DNA of 40,702 nucleotides, taken from positions 1 to 40,702 of the forward strand of contig CAJYSA010000096.1 in assembly GCA_913777325.1 (NCBI GenBank), in the 5' to 3' direction. The notes beneath the pieces were generated by a model. That model was not told the origin of the DNA and did no database searches. It saw nothing but the letters and a program-made list of their open reading frames with translations. Origin of the DNA: an uncultured Sphingomonas sp. Lineage in GTDB: Bacteria > Pseudomonadota > Alphaproteobacteria > Sphingomonadales > Sphingomonadaceae. Both the position numbers and the translations under genes were made by a program. This document shows positions 16,348 through 22,980 of the stretch, piece after piece. The first letter of the stretch is position 1, and each line of letters starts with the position of its first letter.

Positions 16348-17004
16348 TCAGAAGGCGACGACGATATTGTCCTCGACCTTGTTGACGCCGGGGGCGGCCC
16401 AGGCGGCACGCTCGGCGATACCCCGCTCGTTCCAGTTCTTGACCTTGCCGCCGAGGCGCACGGTGCTGCCGTCGGTCACAACAATAACCGTTCCCGCGTC
16501 GAGATCCGCCTGGCGTTTGAACGCCGCCATGATGCGATCCTTGACGTCGCTGGCGACGGGCAGCTTCTTCACCTCGATGAGATTGCTGACACCGGTAACG
16601 CCGGTGACGCGGCCCGCCGCGACGCGGGCCTCGTTGCTCTGGTAGTGCCAGTCGACGATGCCGCTGAGTGTCACCCAGCCATGCTCGACCTTGACCTTGA
16701 TCTTGTCATCGGGGATCGAGACGTTCCAGGCGAACATGTCGATGATGCGCTTGGCGATCTCATGGTCAGCGGTCTTGGGGTCCGAAGCGAAGCGCACCTT
16801 GATCTCCTCGGCGATCGCGCGAACGCCCGCCACCCGGCGCGTCGCCTTCTCGGCCGCGACCTTCTGGGGATAGCTCTTCACATAACCCGACAGGGTGACG
16901 ACACCGTCATTCACGGCGACGCCGATGTCGGCATGATCGATGCTCGGCTCCCACTCGAGCTCGGCCATCACGTCATGCTGCAGCTGACTGTCTGACTTTT
17001 TCAT
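16348..17004 (-). CDS. Protein with three BON domains
   Basis: 218 residues made of three consecutive BON domains (~6-72, 75-142, 148-216). Each has the pattern of a helix, then VxVxxGxVTLxGxV (VAVNDGVVTLSGYVKSY, VKVEHGWVTLSGIVDW, VVTDGSTVRLGGKVKNW), then a helix ending in A..APGV..V.N. BON domains bind phospholipid or other membrane components and are common in OsmY-like envelope stress proteins. Unlike OsmY there is no signal peptide, so it is probably cytoplasmic or membrane-peripheral. The ATG at 17004 has AAGGAG 7 nt upstream and lies inside the end of the upstream kinase gene (32-nt overlap), so the two are coupled. A hairpin terminator follows. Confidence 0.9.
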   Translation of the reverse strand: MKKSDSQLQHDVMAELEWEPSIDHADIGVAVNDGVVTLSGYVKSYPQKVAAEKATRRVAGVRAIAEEIKVRFASDPKTADHEIAKRIIDMFAWNVSIPDDKIKVKVEHGWVTLSGIVDWHYQSNEARVAAGRVTGVTGVSNLIEVKKLPVASDVKDRIMAAFKRQADLDAGTVIVVTDGSTVRLGGKVKNWNERGIAERAAWAAPGVNKVEDNIVVAF

Positions 17005-17749
17005 GGATAGTCTCCTTGCGTTTCGGCTTTGGAAAAGCGCTCCGGGATGGAGTGCAACGATCCGCCAGGGTGACCGAAAGTACCGTTGGCAGGATGAGCG
17101 CGATGGCAGTGCCGCCATCGACCTGACTGCGGATGCGCAGATGTCCGTGACTCGCCCGGACGAAATCGTGAACACGGGACAGGCCGGCGCCATGCGCGCA
17201 GCCGGTATCTACGCCGCGCCGCGCGCGGGCGAGTGCTTGCGACGCCATCCCGCGCCCATCATCGCATATCAGGATCCAGAGCCGCGCGCCGACACGCGCG
17301 CTGCGCACCACGATGGTGCGGGCGTCGGCCGCACCGGCATTGGCGATGAGCTCGAGGATGCTCGCGTCGAAGGCTGCGGGATCGAGCCGCGCCCGCGACT
17401 CGGGCATGCCTATCTCCAGATCGAACTCGACTCTCGGCCCCGCGAGCGCGCTCATCATCGGCGGGAGGTCCGCAAGTCTCGCGCCCACATCGACGGTCTG
17501 AAGATTCTCAGAGCGAACACCGTTGCCAAGAAGGTCGCTGGTCAAGCGGCCACCTTGCATCGCGGCGTCCTCGATGGCTTCGAGCAGCGTGATCCGCTGG
17601 GTCTGGCCCGGGTCGCGCGCAAGGATGTTCTTGGCCGCCACGACGATGCCGAAGAGGTTGCGCAGGTCGTGAATCGTCTGCCGCTGCGGTAGCGACGGCA
17701 TGAAGGTGCACGGCGCAGTTTGGAGTTGGGTTTGTGTCTGGTGGTGCAT
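16973..17749 (-). CDS. Soluble orphan histidine kinase-like ATPase
   Basis: 258 residues, no transmembrane or sensory domain. The N-terminal dimerisation/phosphoacceptor region has QTIHDLRNLFGIVVAAKNIL (H27), a HisKA-like HDLRN motif. The GHKL ATPase follows: N-box-like LELIANAGAADA, G1 ICDDGRGM, G2 GAGLSRVHDFVRASHGHLRI, and the closing GGTAIALILP. About 35 extra residues follow and overlap the BON gene start. The ATG at 17749 has GGGAGG ~9 nt upstream. It could be an auxiliary phosphodonor for the stand-alone receiver at 1415-1822 (speculation). A degenerate copy of the island motif lies ~60-80 nt upstream. Confidence 0.75.
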   Translation of the reverse strand: MHHQTQTQLQTAPCTFMPSLPQRQTIHDLRNLFGIVVAAKNILARDPGQTQRITLLEAIEDAAMQGGRLTSDLLGNGVRSENLQTVDVGARLADLPPMMSALAGPRVEFDLEIGMPESRARLDPAAFDASILELIANAGAADARTIVVRSARVGARLWILICDDGRGMASQALARARRGVDTGCAHGAGLSRVHDFVRASHGHLRIRSQVDGGTAIALILPTVLSVTLADRCTPSRSAFPKPKRKETIHEKVRQSAAA

Positions 17750-17806
17750 CGTCGGGCCCTCCCGTATTTGGTCCGGGTCCCTTTGTGGGACAGCGTTTAC
17801 GCTCCC

Positions 17807-17833
17807 CCCATTCGCAATCCCCCGTAGGGGCTA
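17807..17833. promoter_or_regulatory. Putative response-regulator binding site, copy D (degenerate)
   Basis: Minus-strand CCTACGGGGGATT, then GCGAATG, aligned to GGGGATTCTACGAATG of copy B with the second half-site shortened by 2 nt. It lies upstream of the soluble kinase gene and touches the phaB stop codon. It is weaker than copies A-C. Confidence 0.35.
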
Positions 17834-18565
17834 GGCCATATATTGCCCGCCGTTCACATCGAACGTGGCGCCGGTGATGAAGCCGGCATCCTCGGCCACG
17901 AGGAAAAGGACGCAGCGCGCGATCTCGGCCGGCGTGGCAAGGCGACCGACAGGGATGCGTTCGACGATCTTCGCGAGGATATCCGCCGGTACGGCGCGCA
18001 CCATATCGGTGTCGGTATAGCCCGGCGCAATGGCATTCACCGTGACGCCGGCACGCGCGCCTTCAAGCGCGAGCGAGCGCGTAAAACCGAGGATGCCAGC
18101 CTTGGATGCCGCATAGTTGGCTTGGCCGAACTGGCCGGCCTCTCCGTTGATCGACGAGATGCTGACAATGCGGCCCCATTTGCGGGTACGCATCCCACCG
18201 AATACGGCCTGGGCCATGTTGAAGCATCCGGTGAGATTCGTATCGAGCACGGCAGCCCAGTCCTGCGGACTCATCTTGGCGAGGCTCGAGTCGCGCGTGA
18301 TGCCGGCATTGTTGACGAGGATGTCGATCGGGCCGAGCGCAGCCTCGATTGAGGCGACTCCGTCGATGCACGCCTGATGATCGGTGACCGACCATGCCCA
18401 GCTGCGCACGCCTGTGCGCTCGGAAAATGCGGCCGCCCGCTCGGCATTCCCGCAAAAATTGGCGGCGACGGTATAGCCTTGAGCGCGAAGCGCCTCACAG
18501 GTCGCTGTGCCGATCCCGGTCGTGCCTCCGGGGACGAGAGCAACGCGGGCAGACGAAAATGGCAT
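17831..18565 (-). CDS. phaB: Acetoacetyl-CoA reductase (SDR family)
   Basis: 244 residues of a classical short-chain dehydrogenase. It has a glycine-rich NADP(H) loop (VPGGTTGIGTA, with VP in place of the common VT), then NNAGITRD, the SSINGEAGQFGQANYAASKAG active site (Ser and YxxxK) and VNAIAPGYTDTDMV. GQFGQ.NY and RD.....M are characteristic of PhaB-type reductases, which make (R)-3-hydroxybutyryl-CoA for PhaC. The ATG at 18565 has AGGAG 7 nt upstream. The longer open frame upstream lacks SDR homology. FabG is the main alternative, but the phasin and phaC neighbours favour PhaB. It follows the Cys-rich membrane protein gene with a 56-nt gap. Confidence 0.88.
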   Translation of the reverse strand: MPFSSARVALVPGGTTGIGTATCEALRAQGYTVAANFCGNAERAAAFSERTGVRSWAWSVTDHQACIDGVASIEAALGPIDILVNNAGITRDSSLAKMSPQDWAAVLDTNLTGCFNMAQAVFGGMRTRKWGRIVSISSINGEAGQFGQANYAASKAGILGFTRSLALEGARAGVTVNAIAPGYTDTDMVRAVPADILAKIVERIPVGRLATPAEIARCVLFLVAEDAGFITGATFDVNGGQYMA

Positions 18566-18621
18566 GGCAGGTCTCCTGATGATTGCTGCCACAGCCATGA
18601 TCCGGTCCGCCTTGTCGGTCC

Positions 18622-19248
18622 TTACGCAATGTCGCCGATCACCGGTGACTGGGCGGTGTCGCCGCCCTCCTCGCGCAAGGCGGCACGGAAGGTTTCCAGA
18701 CGGTCGCGATAGCCTTCGGCATCGCCATATTCGAGGAAGGCCGCATAGCGCTCGTGTGGCGCACTGATCCGGATCGCGTGCTTGATCGGGCACCAATATT
18801 GCTCGGTTCGGCTCGCGATTTCGCGGACATAGGCGACGACGCCGTTGCCATAGCCGCAATAGAGACAATTGAGCGCCTCGATCCCATTGAGATAGGCAAG
18901 GCTGCCACGATCGAAGGCGACATAGTCGCGACGCCGCACTCTCGGGATTCGATAGGCCCTAAAGCAGATCGCCTGATAGAGGCTCGCCCACAGGTCGAGC
19001 AACAGGAGCGGGATGAGCATCGAATAGATGATCGGCGCCGTCACGACGACGACAAGCGAGGAACGTGCGAGAAAACTCGCGATGCCTTGGCGCAATTTGC
19101 GATGCTCGCTGACGATACCATGTTCGAACTGGACGAGGCGGTCCTTGACCGACCAGCCCAGCGCTTTGCGCCGGCGCTCGATCTCGCGGTCAAGTTCACC
19201 CTGCAGACGCACGATCTCGTGCGCGAGCTCCTCGAGTCGTCCGGTCAT
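18622..19248 (-). CDS. Conserved hypothetical membrane protein with CxxC-type cysteines
   Basis: 208 residues. In order they are a charged coiled-coil-like N-terminus (LEELAHEIVRLQGELDREIERR), one long hydrophobic region (~70-95), a basic segment (YRIPRVRRRDYVAFDRG), then LNCLYCGYGNGVVAYVREIA and YWCPIKHA. The three cysteines (CxxC plus WCP) with nearby His suggest a metal- or redox-active site. I recognise the block as recurring in uncharacterised proteobacterial proteins but know no function. The ATG at 19248 has AGGA upstream. It lies between adh and phaB on the same strand, probably in one operon, so it may belong to the low-oxygen response. Confidence 0.75.
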   Translation of the reverse strand: MTGRLEELAHEIVRLQGELDREIERRRKALGWSVKDRLVQFEHGIVSEHRKLRQGIASFLARSSLVVVVTAPIIYSMLIPLLLLDLWASLYQAICFRAYRIPRVRRRDYVAFDRGSLAYLNGIEALNCLYCGYGNGVVAYVREIASRTEQYWCPIKHAIRISAPHERYAAFLEYGDAEGYRDRLETFRAALREEGGDTAQSPVIGDIA

Positions 19249-19324
19249 CGGGTAGGATCCTCAGCGCGCTCGCACTTCCGAGCCAAGCGCCGATGGCAGG
19301 CAGATGACCTGTCTTCGGAGGAGG

Positions 19325-20362
19325 TCATGTCGTGATCAACACCTTGAGCGCATCGGTCTCGGCCGCGCGACCAAAGGTATCGTAGGCGTCGAGGATGGTA
19401 TCGAGCGTGAAGCGATGGGTGATGAGTTGCATGGGCTCGAGCTTGCCCGACGTCACCGTCTTGAGGAGCATCGGCGTGGTCACCGTATCGACGAGCCGGG
19501 TCGTGATCGCGATATTGGCCGCCCACAACCGCTCGAGATGCAGGTCAGCCTTGACGCCGTGGACGCCGACATTGGCGATAGTGCCACCCGGCGCGACCAG
19601 ATCCTGGCACAGCTCAAAGGTCGCCGGTACGCCCACTGCTTCGATCACGGTGTCGCAGCCGCGGCCCTCGGTCAGCGCCTTCACGGCCGCGACGGGGTCC
19701 GCCGTCCCGCTGTTGACGACATGCGTTGCGCCAAAGCGCAGCGCGACATCCAGACGGATTTGGTCGAGATCGATGAGAATGATCTCGGCCGGCGAATAGA
19801 ATTGCGCCGTCAGCAGGGCTGCGAGGCCGATCGGTCCAGCACCCACGATCGCGACGCTGCTGCCTGGTGCGACCCGACCGTTGAGGACACCGCATTCGAA
19901 TCCCGTGGGCAGGATATCGCTCAGCATGACGAGCGCCTCTTCCGATGCCCCGGCCGGCACATGATACAAGCTGGTATCCGCGTGGGGAATGCGGACGCGC
20001 TCAGCCTGGGTGCCGTCGATGGCGTTGCCGAGAATCCAACCGCCCGTGGCGCAATGCGAGTACATACCGCGCCGGCAATAGTCGCAGCGTCCGCATGCGG
20101 TGATACAGGATATGAGGACATGGTCGCCCGGCTTGAAGCTAGTGACGGCCGCGCCGACGTGCTCGACGATACCGACACCTTCATGACCCAGGATGCGACC
20201 GGGCACGCAGGTCGGCACATCGCCCTTGAGAATGTGGAGGTCGGTCCCGCAGATCGTCGTATGGGTAACCCGCACAATGGCGTCCCCAGGCTCGAGGATC
20301 GTGGGATCGGCATGCTCGTCCAGGCTCTTCTGGCCGGGCCCGTGATATACCAATGCCTTCAT
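19325..20362 (-). CDS. Zinc-dependent alcohol dehydrogenase (MDR family)
   Basis: 345 residues of the medium-chain dehydrogenase family. Catalytic-zinc ligands are in TTICGTDLHILKGD and GHEGVGIVEHVG, the structural zinc loop is CGRCDYCRRGMYSHC, and the NAD(P) Rossmann motif is VGAGPIGLAAL. It would interconvert alcohols and aldehydes or ketones, plausibly as a fermentative electron sink. The substrate cannot be read from sequence. The ATG at 20362 has GGAG 9 nt upstream; the 11 extra upstream codons lack homology. Motif copy C lies ~55-80 nt upstream. The Cys-rich membrane protein gene follows 76 nt downstream. Confidence 0.9.
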   Translation of the reverse strand: MKALVYHGPGQKSLDEHADPTILEPGDAIVRVTHTTICGTDLHILKGDVPTCVPGRILGHEGVGIVEHVGAAVTSFKPGDHVLISCITACGRCDYCRRGMYSHCATGGWILGNAIDGTQAERVRIPHADTSLYHVPAGASEEALVMLSDILPTGFECGVLNGRVAPGSSVAIVGAGPIGLAALLTAQFYSPAEIILIDLDQIRLDVALRFGATHVVNSGTADPVAAVKALTEGRGCDTVIEAVGVPATFELCQDLVAPGGTIANVGVHGVKADLHLERLWAANIAITTRLVDTVTTPMLLKTVTSGKLEPMQLITHRFTLDTILDAYDTFGRAAETDALKVLITT

Positions 20363-20414
20363 CGTCCGTTCTCCGCTGATTGGCGTCCACCTCATTGATC
20401 GGTCGAACGAGCGA

Positions 20415-20441
20415 TCGGCCCTATTGGGAAATCTACGGACA
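20415..20441. promoter_or_regulatory. Putative response-regulator binding site, copy C
   Basis: Plus-strand CTATTGGGAAATCTACG (20421-20437), with the same CTAY-N7-8-CTACG direct-repeat spacing (12 nt) as copy A. It lies between the divergent adh (ATG 20362) and lipoprotein (ATG 20532) genes. Confidence 0.42.
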
Positions 20442-20531
20442 GAACGTGCAGGCCCATGACCCTAATCTGATGTCAGGCTGCCGGATTGCGAGGTCGCGGT
20501 TCGGAAGATGCCGGATATGAAAGGACGGGCC

Positions 20532-20861
20532 ATGCGCGGACGCTGGATCTGGATCATTCCCCTCGCGGCACTTGCATCGTGCGGGCCGCGCGCAAGCAAG
20601 CAGCCCGAGCAGGAAAAGGCGCAGGCACCCGTCAATCAGGCAGCGACAGTCGCTGCCCTGCCGCCGGGCCAGCGTGACGGCGTCTTCTTCCGTGCGATCC
20701 GCGATGCGGGCCTCGACTGCCAGGACATCAAGACGGCCGAGCATCTCGCGCCGCACGGCGCGGACGAGCAATGGCGGGTGACGTGCGAGGACCATGTCCC
20801 GCACCTCATATCAATCCCGCCGAAGGGTCCGGTGATCGTCGCGAGTCGCATCAATCCCTAG
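20532..20861 (+). CDS. Small putative lipoprotein of unknown function
   Basis: 109 residues. The start at 20532 has AAAGGA ~8 nt upstream and opens directly into a lipoprotein signal: basic RGR, hydrophobic WIWIIPLAA and the lipobox LASC. A low-complexity Gln/Ala/Lys linker follows, then a compact domain with two cysteines (LDCQD and VTCEDH). No family recognised. It would be anchored in the envelope. It is divergent from adh and followed 70 nt later by the HdeD-type gene. Confidence 0.65.
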   Translation: MRGRWIWIIPLAALASCGPRASKQPEQEKAQAPVNQAATVAALPPGQRDGVFFRAIRDAGLDCQDIKTAEHLAPHGADEQWRVTCEDHVPHLISIPPKGPVIVASRINP

Positions 20862-20931
20862 TCTCGATCGTCGGCACGCGCTGGCACGCATGGTCTGCGG
20901 AAATGCCAATCGCGGAATATAGGAGGACCAT

Positions 20932-21498
20932 ATGGCAACGAATGCATTCGAGGCGCAGCTGCGTATAAGATGGCTCGATACAGAAAGCTGGGGCTGGTTC
21001 GTCGGAATTGGCGCGGCGCTCGCTCTGCTTGGTCTTATCGCCTCGGCAAATCTGCTTCTGGCGGCGATCGCAGCGACCTATATGGTGGGAGCGGCGATGT
21101 TTGCAGGCGGCATTCTGATGCTCGTTCACGCTTTCGGCGTGCGACGTTGGGGCTGGGCTGCATTCTGGGCGCTGTCGGGTCTGCTTTATCTCGCCGCTGC
21201 CGCTGCGGTTCTCTATGAACCGCTGTTTGCCGCACGGCTGATCGTCCTCATACTGGCCGCTTCGGTCGGCGCCTCCGGCCTCGTCCGGATCGGCATCGCG
21301 CTGGGCGCCCGGGTCCATGGCTGGGGATGGATGCTGACCTCCGGCCTGATCAGCATCGCGGCGGCGGTCCTTATCGCAATCGGCTGGCCCGCCAACGCGA
21401 TCTGGGTGCTGGGCTTCATCCTCGCGATCGATCTGCTCTTCCAGGGAACGATGCTGATGTTCATCGGCTTCACGCTGAAGAGCCGACGGGTAATCTGA
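20932..21498 (+). CDS. HdeD/DUF308-family membrane protein
   Basis: 188 residues with six hydrophobic helices arranged as two-helix repeats, as in HdeD acid-resistance membrane proteins (WGWFVGIGAALALLGLIA, then WGWMLTSGLISIAAAVLI). In enterics HdeD contributes to acid resistance at high cell density. Here it would be one more envelope-stress gene. The ATG at 20932 has AGGAGG 5 nt upstream, a very strong SD. The second adh follows 29 nt downstream in the same direction. Confidence 0.85.
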   Translation: MATNAFEAQLRIRWLDTESWGWFVGIGAALALLGLIASANLLLAAIAATYMVGAAMFAGGILMLVHAFGVRRWGWAAFWALSGLLYLAAAAAVLYEPLFAARLIVLILAASVGASGLVRIGIALGARVHGWGWMLTSGLISIAAAVLIAIGWPANAIWVLGFILAIDLLFQGTMLMFIGFTLKSRRVI

Positions 21499-21527
21499 CG
21501 GGCGATTTGCGCGCGAGGAGTAGAGTA

Positions 21528-22541
21528 ATGCCGGCTATGCACGCCATGGTGTTCGATGGCCCGGGCCAGCCGCTTCATTCGCGGGAAAGCGACATTCCGG
21601 AACCCGGTCCGGGCCAATTGCTCCTCGAGGTGAAAGCGTGCGGCGTCTGCCGCACGGACCTTCATGTCGCCGACGGCGAGATCGCCGCGCATTATCCGGT
21701 CGTTCCCGGCCATGAGATCGTTGGTCATGTGATCGCACTGGGGCCGGGCGTTACGGGCTTCGCGCTCAATGATCGGGTCGGCGTTCCATGGCTCGGCTCA
21801 GCATGCGGCCGTTGTCCCTACTGCCGCGCCGGCCGCGAGAATCTCTGCGACCATCCGGAGTTCACGGGTGCGACACGCGATGGCGGCTATGCAACCCATG
21901 TCGTCGCCGACGCGCACTTCTGCTTCTCGCTGCCCGCTCGTTATTCCGATATCGAGGCAGCGCCATTGCTCTGCGCAGGCTTGATCGGCTGGCGCGCGCT
22001 TCGGCTCGCCGGACAAGGCCGCAGCATCGGTCTGTATGGCTTTGGCGCTGCCGCCCATCTCCTCGCGCAGGTAGCGATCGCGCAGGGACGTCAAGTCTAT
22101 GCCTTCACGCGTGATGGCGACACGGATGAACAAGCTTTCGCCCGCTCGCTCGGCTGCGCCTGGGCCGGTGGATCCTCGGAGCCCACGCCTGTCCTGCTTG
22201 ACGCCGCCCTGATTTTCGCTCCTGTGGGGGCGCTCGTGCCGCTTGCCCTGAAAGCCGTGAAGAAGGGCGGCCGCGTAGTCTGCGCCGGAATCCATATGAG
22301 CGACATCCCGAGCTTTCCCTATGCCGATCTTTGGGAAGAACGGGAAATCCTCTCGGTTGCCAATCTCACCCGCGAAGACGGCGAGACGTTCTTCTCTGCA
22401 ATCGAATCCATGCCGCTCAGGATCGTCACCGAGACGTTCGCGCTTGCCGACGCCAACCTTGCGCTCGAGCGGCTGCGCGCAGGGTCGATTGCCGGCGCCG
22501 CGGTGATTTTGCCCGACCCCTACGGAACATCACCGATATAG
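21528..22541 (+). CDS. Zinc-dependent alcohol dehydrogenase (AdhA-like)
   Basis: 337 residues. Catalytic-zinc Cys in CGVCRTDLHVADGE and GHEIVGHV, structural-zinc cysteines CGRCPYCRAGRENLC, and a Rossmann segment IGLYGFGAAAHLLAQVA with Ala replacing the last glycines of the usual GxGxxG. FTGATRDGGYATH and IHMSDIPSFPYADLW are typical of the AdhA/AdhP bacterial ethanol dehydrogenases used in microaerobic metabolism. The ATG at 21528 has GAGGAG 7 nt upstream; earlier codons in frame overlap the HdeD gene and lack homology. It has a different architecture from the adh at 19325, so the two are paralogous subfamilies rather than a duplication. Confidence 0.9.
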   Translation: MPAMHAMVFDGPGQPLHSRESDIPEPGPGQLLLEVKACGVCRTDLHVADGEIAAHYPVVPGHEIVGHVIALGPGVTGFALNDRVGVPWLGSACGRCPYCRAGRENLCDHPEFTGATRDGGYATHVVADAHFCFSLPARYSDIEAAPLLCAGLIGWRALRLAGQGRSIGLYGFGAAAHLLAQVAIAQGRQVYAFTRDGDTDEQAFARSLGCAWAGGSSEPTPVLLDAALIFAPVGALVPLALKAVKKGGRVVCAGIHMSDIPSFPYADLWEEREILSVANLTREDGETFFSAIESMPLRIVTETFALADANLALERLRAGSIAGAAVILPDPYGTSPI

Positions 22542-22590
22542 CCCGGTACCGGTCGTTCCTAAGCTGCCACGACGCGAGAAGGAGGCGACC

Positions 22591-22725
22591 ATGGCCAGCG
22601 CGGCAATTCCAGCGAAAAGCAACGATCAGGAGAACTGGCTGACCCTCGTTGGGGCCTGCGAAACCTCATGGTTGCTTGCACTATACTCGTGGATGGCCTG
22701 TCTGCAGACCGCTTCTCGTCATTAA
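22591..22725 (+). CDS. Very short ORF with a strong ribosome binding site, possibly a truncated gene
   Basis: 44 codons beginning MASAAIPAKSNDQENWL and ending in a TAA. AAGGAGG lies 5 nt before the ATG, one of the best SDs in the window, and the gene follows the AdhA-like gene by 49 nt. No family recognised. The N-terminal ~24 residues look like a normal protein start, while the rest is Cys/Trp/Leu-rich and may be out-of-context sequence. The natural gene could therefore have been cut here by the event that brought in the integrase. Confidence 0.4.
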   Translation: MASAAIPAKSNDQENWLTLVGACETSWLLALYSWMACLQTASRH

Positions 22726-22980
22726 GCACATGTACCACGGCATCGCTGCCAATCATATCGTGGGGCTGTCGACATTTGCCGACGCTCACATGATCTTCGC
22801 GGGCAATTTGTCAGGCCGGGTCATTGTTACTGACTGTGCTGTTCGACAAGAGCGCAATGGCCGCCGCCAGTCTGGTTCACTGGCGCGTTCCAATCCAGAC
22901 ATCGTGACTCGACAGCGTGCGCATGGTACAACAGCCTTGGCCAAAGCTGCCAAGTTGCCGGCTGAAAATTAGTTCTGAGC
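22726..22980. other. Gene-poor stretch before the integrase stop
   Basis: An open frame crosses it (22649-22972, plus) but has no SD or recognisable domains. No clear terminator and no tRNA fragment are visible. It is probably junction debris between cargo and integrase. Confidence 0.4.

Noticed and set aside
1823-20531. FNR/FixK boxes (TTGAT-N4-ATCAA)
   Set aside because: Single half-sites such as TTGATC occur, but no full palindrome was found in the intergenic regions inspected.
22515-22525. Left attachment site matching the tRNA-Glu 3' end (GACCCCTACGG)
   Set aside because: Only 11 nt and within the coding end of the alcohol dehydrogenase; kept only as a thing to check, not called as a feature.
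22649-22972. 107-codon plus-strand frame before the integrase stop
   Set aside because: No SD, no recognisable family, overlaps the better-supported short ORF in another frame.
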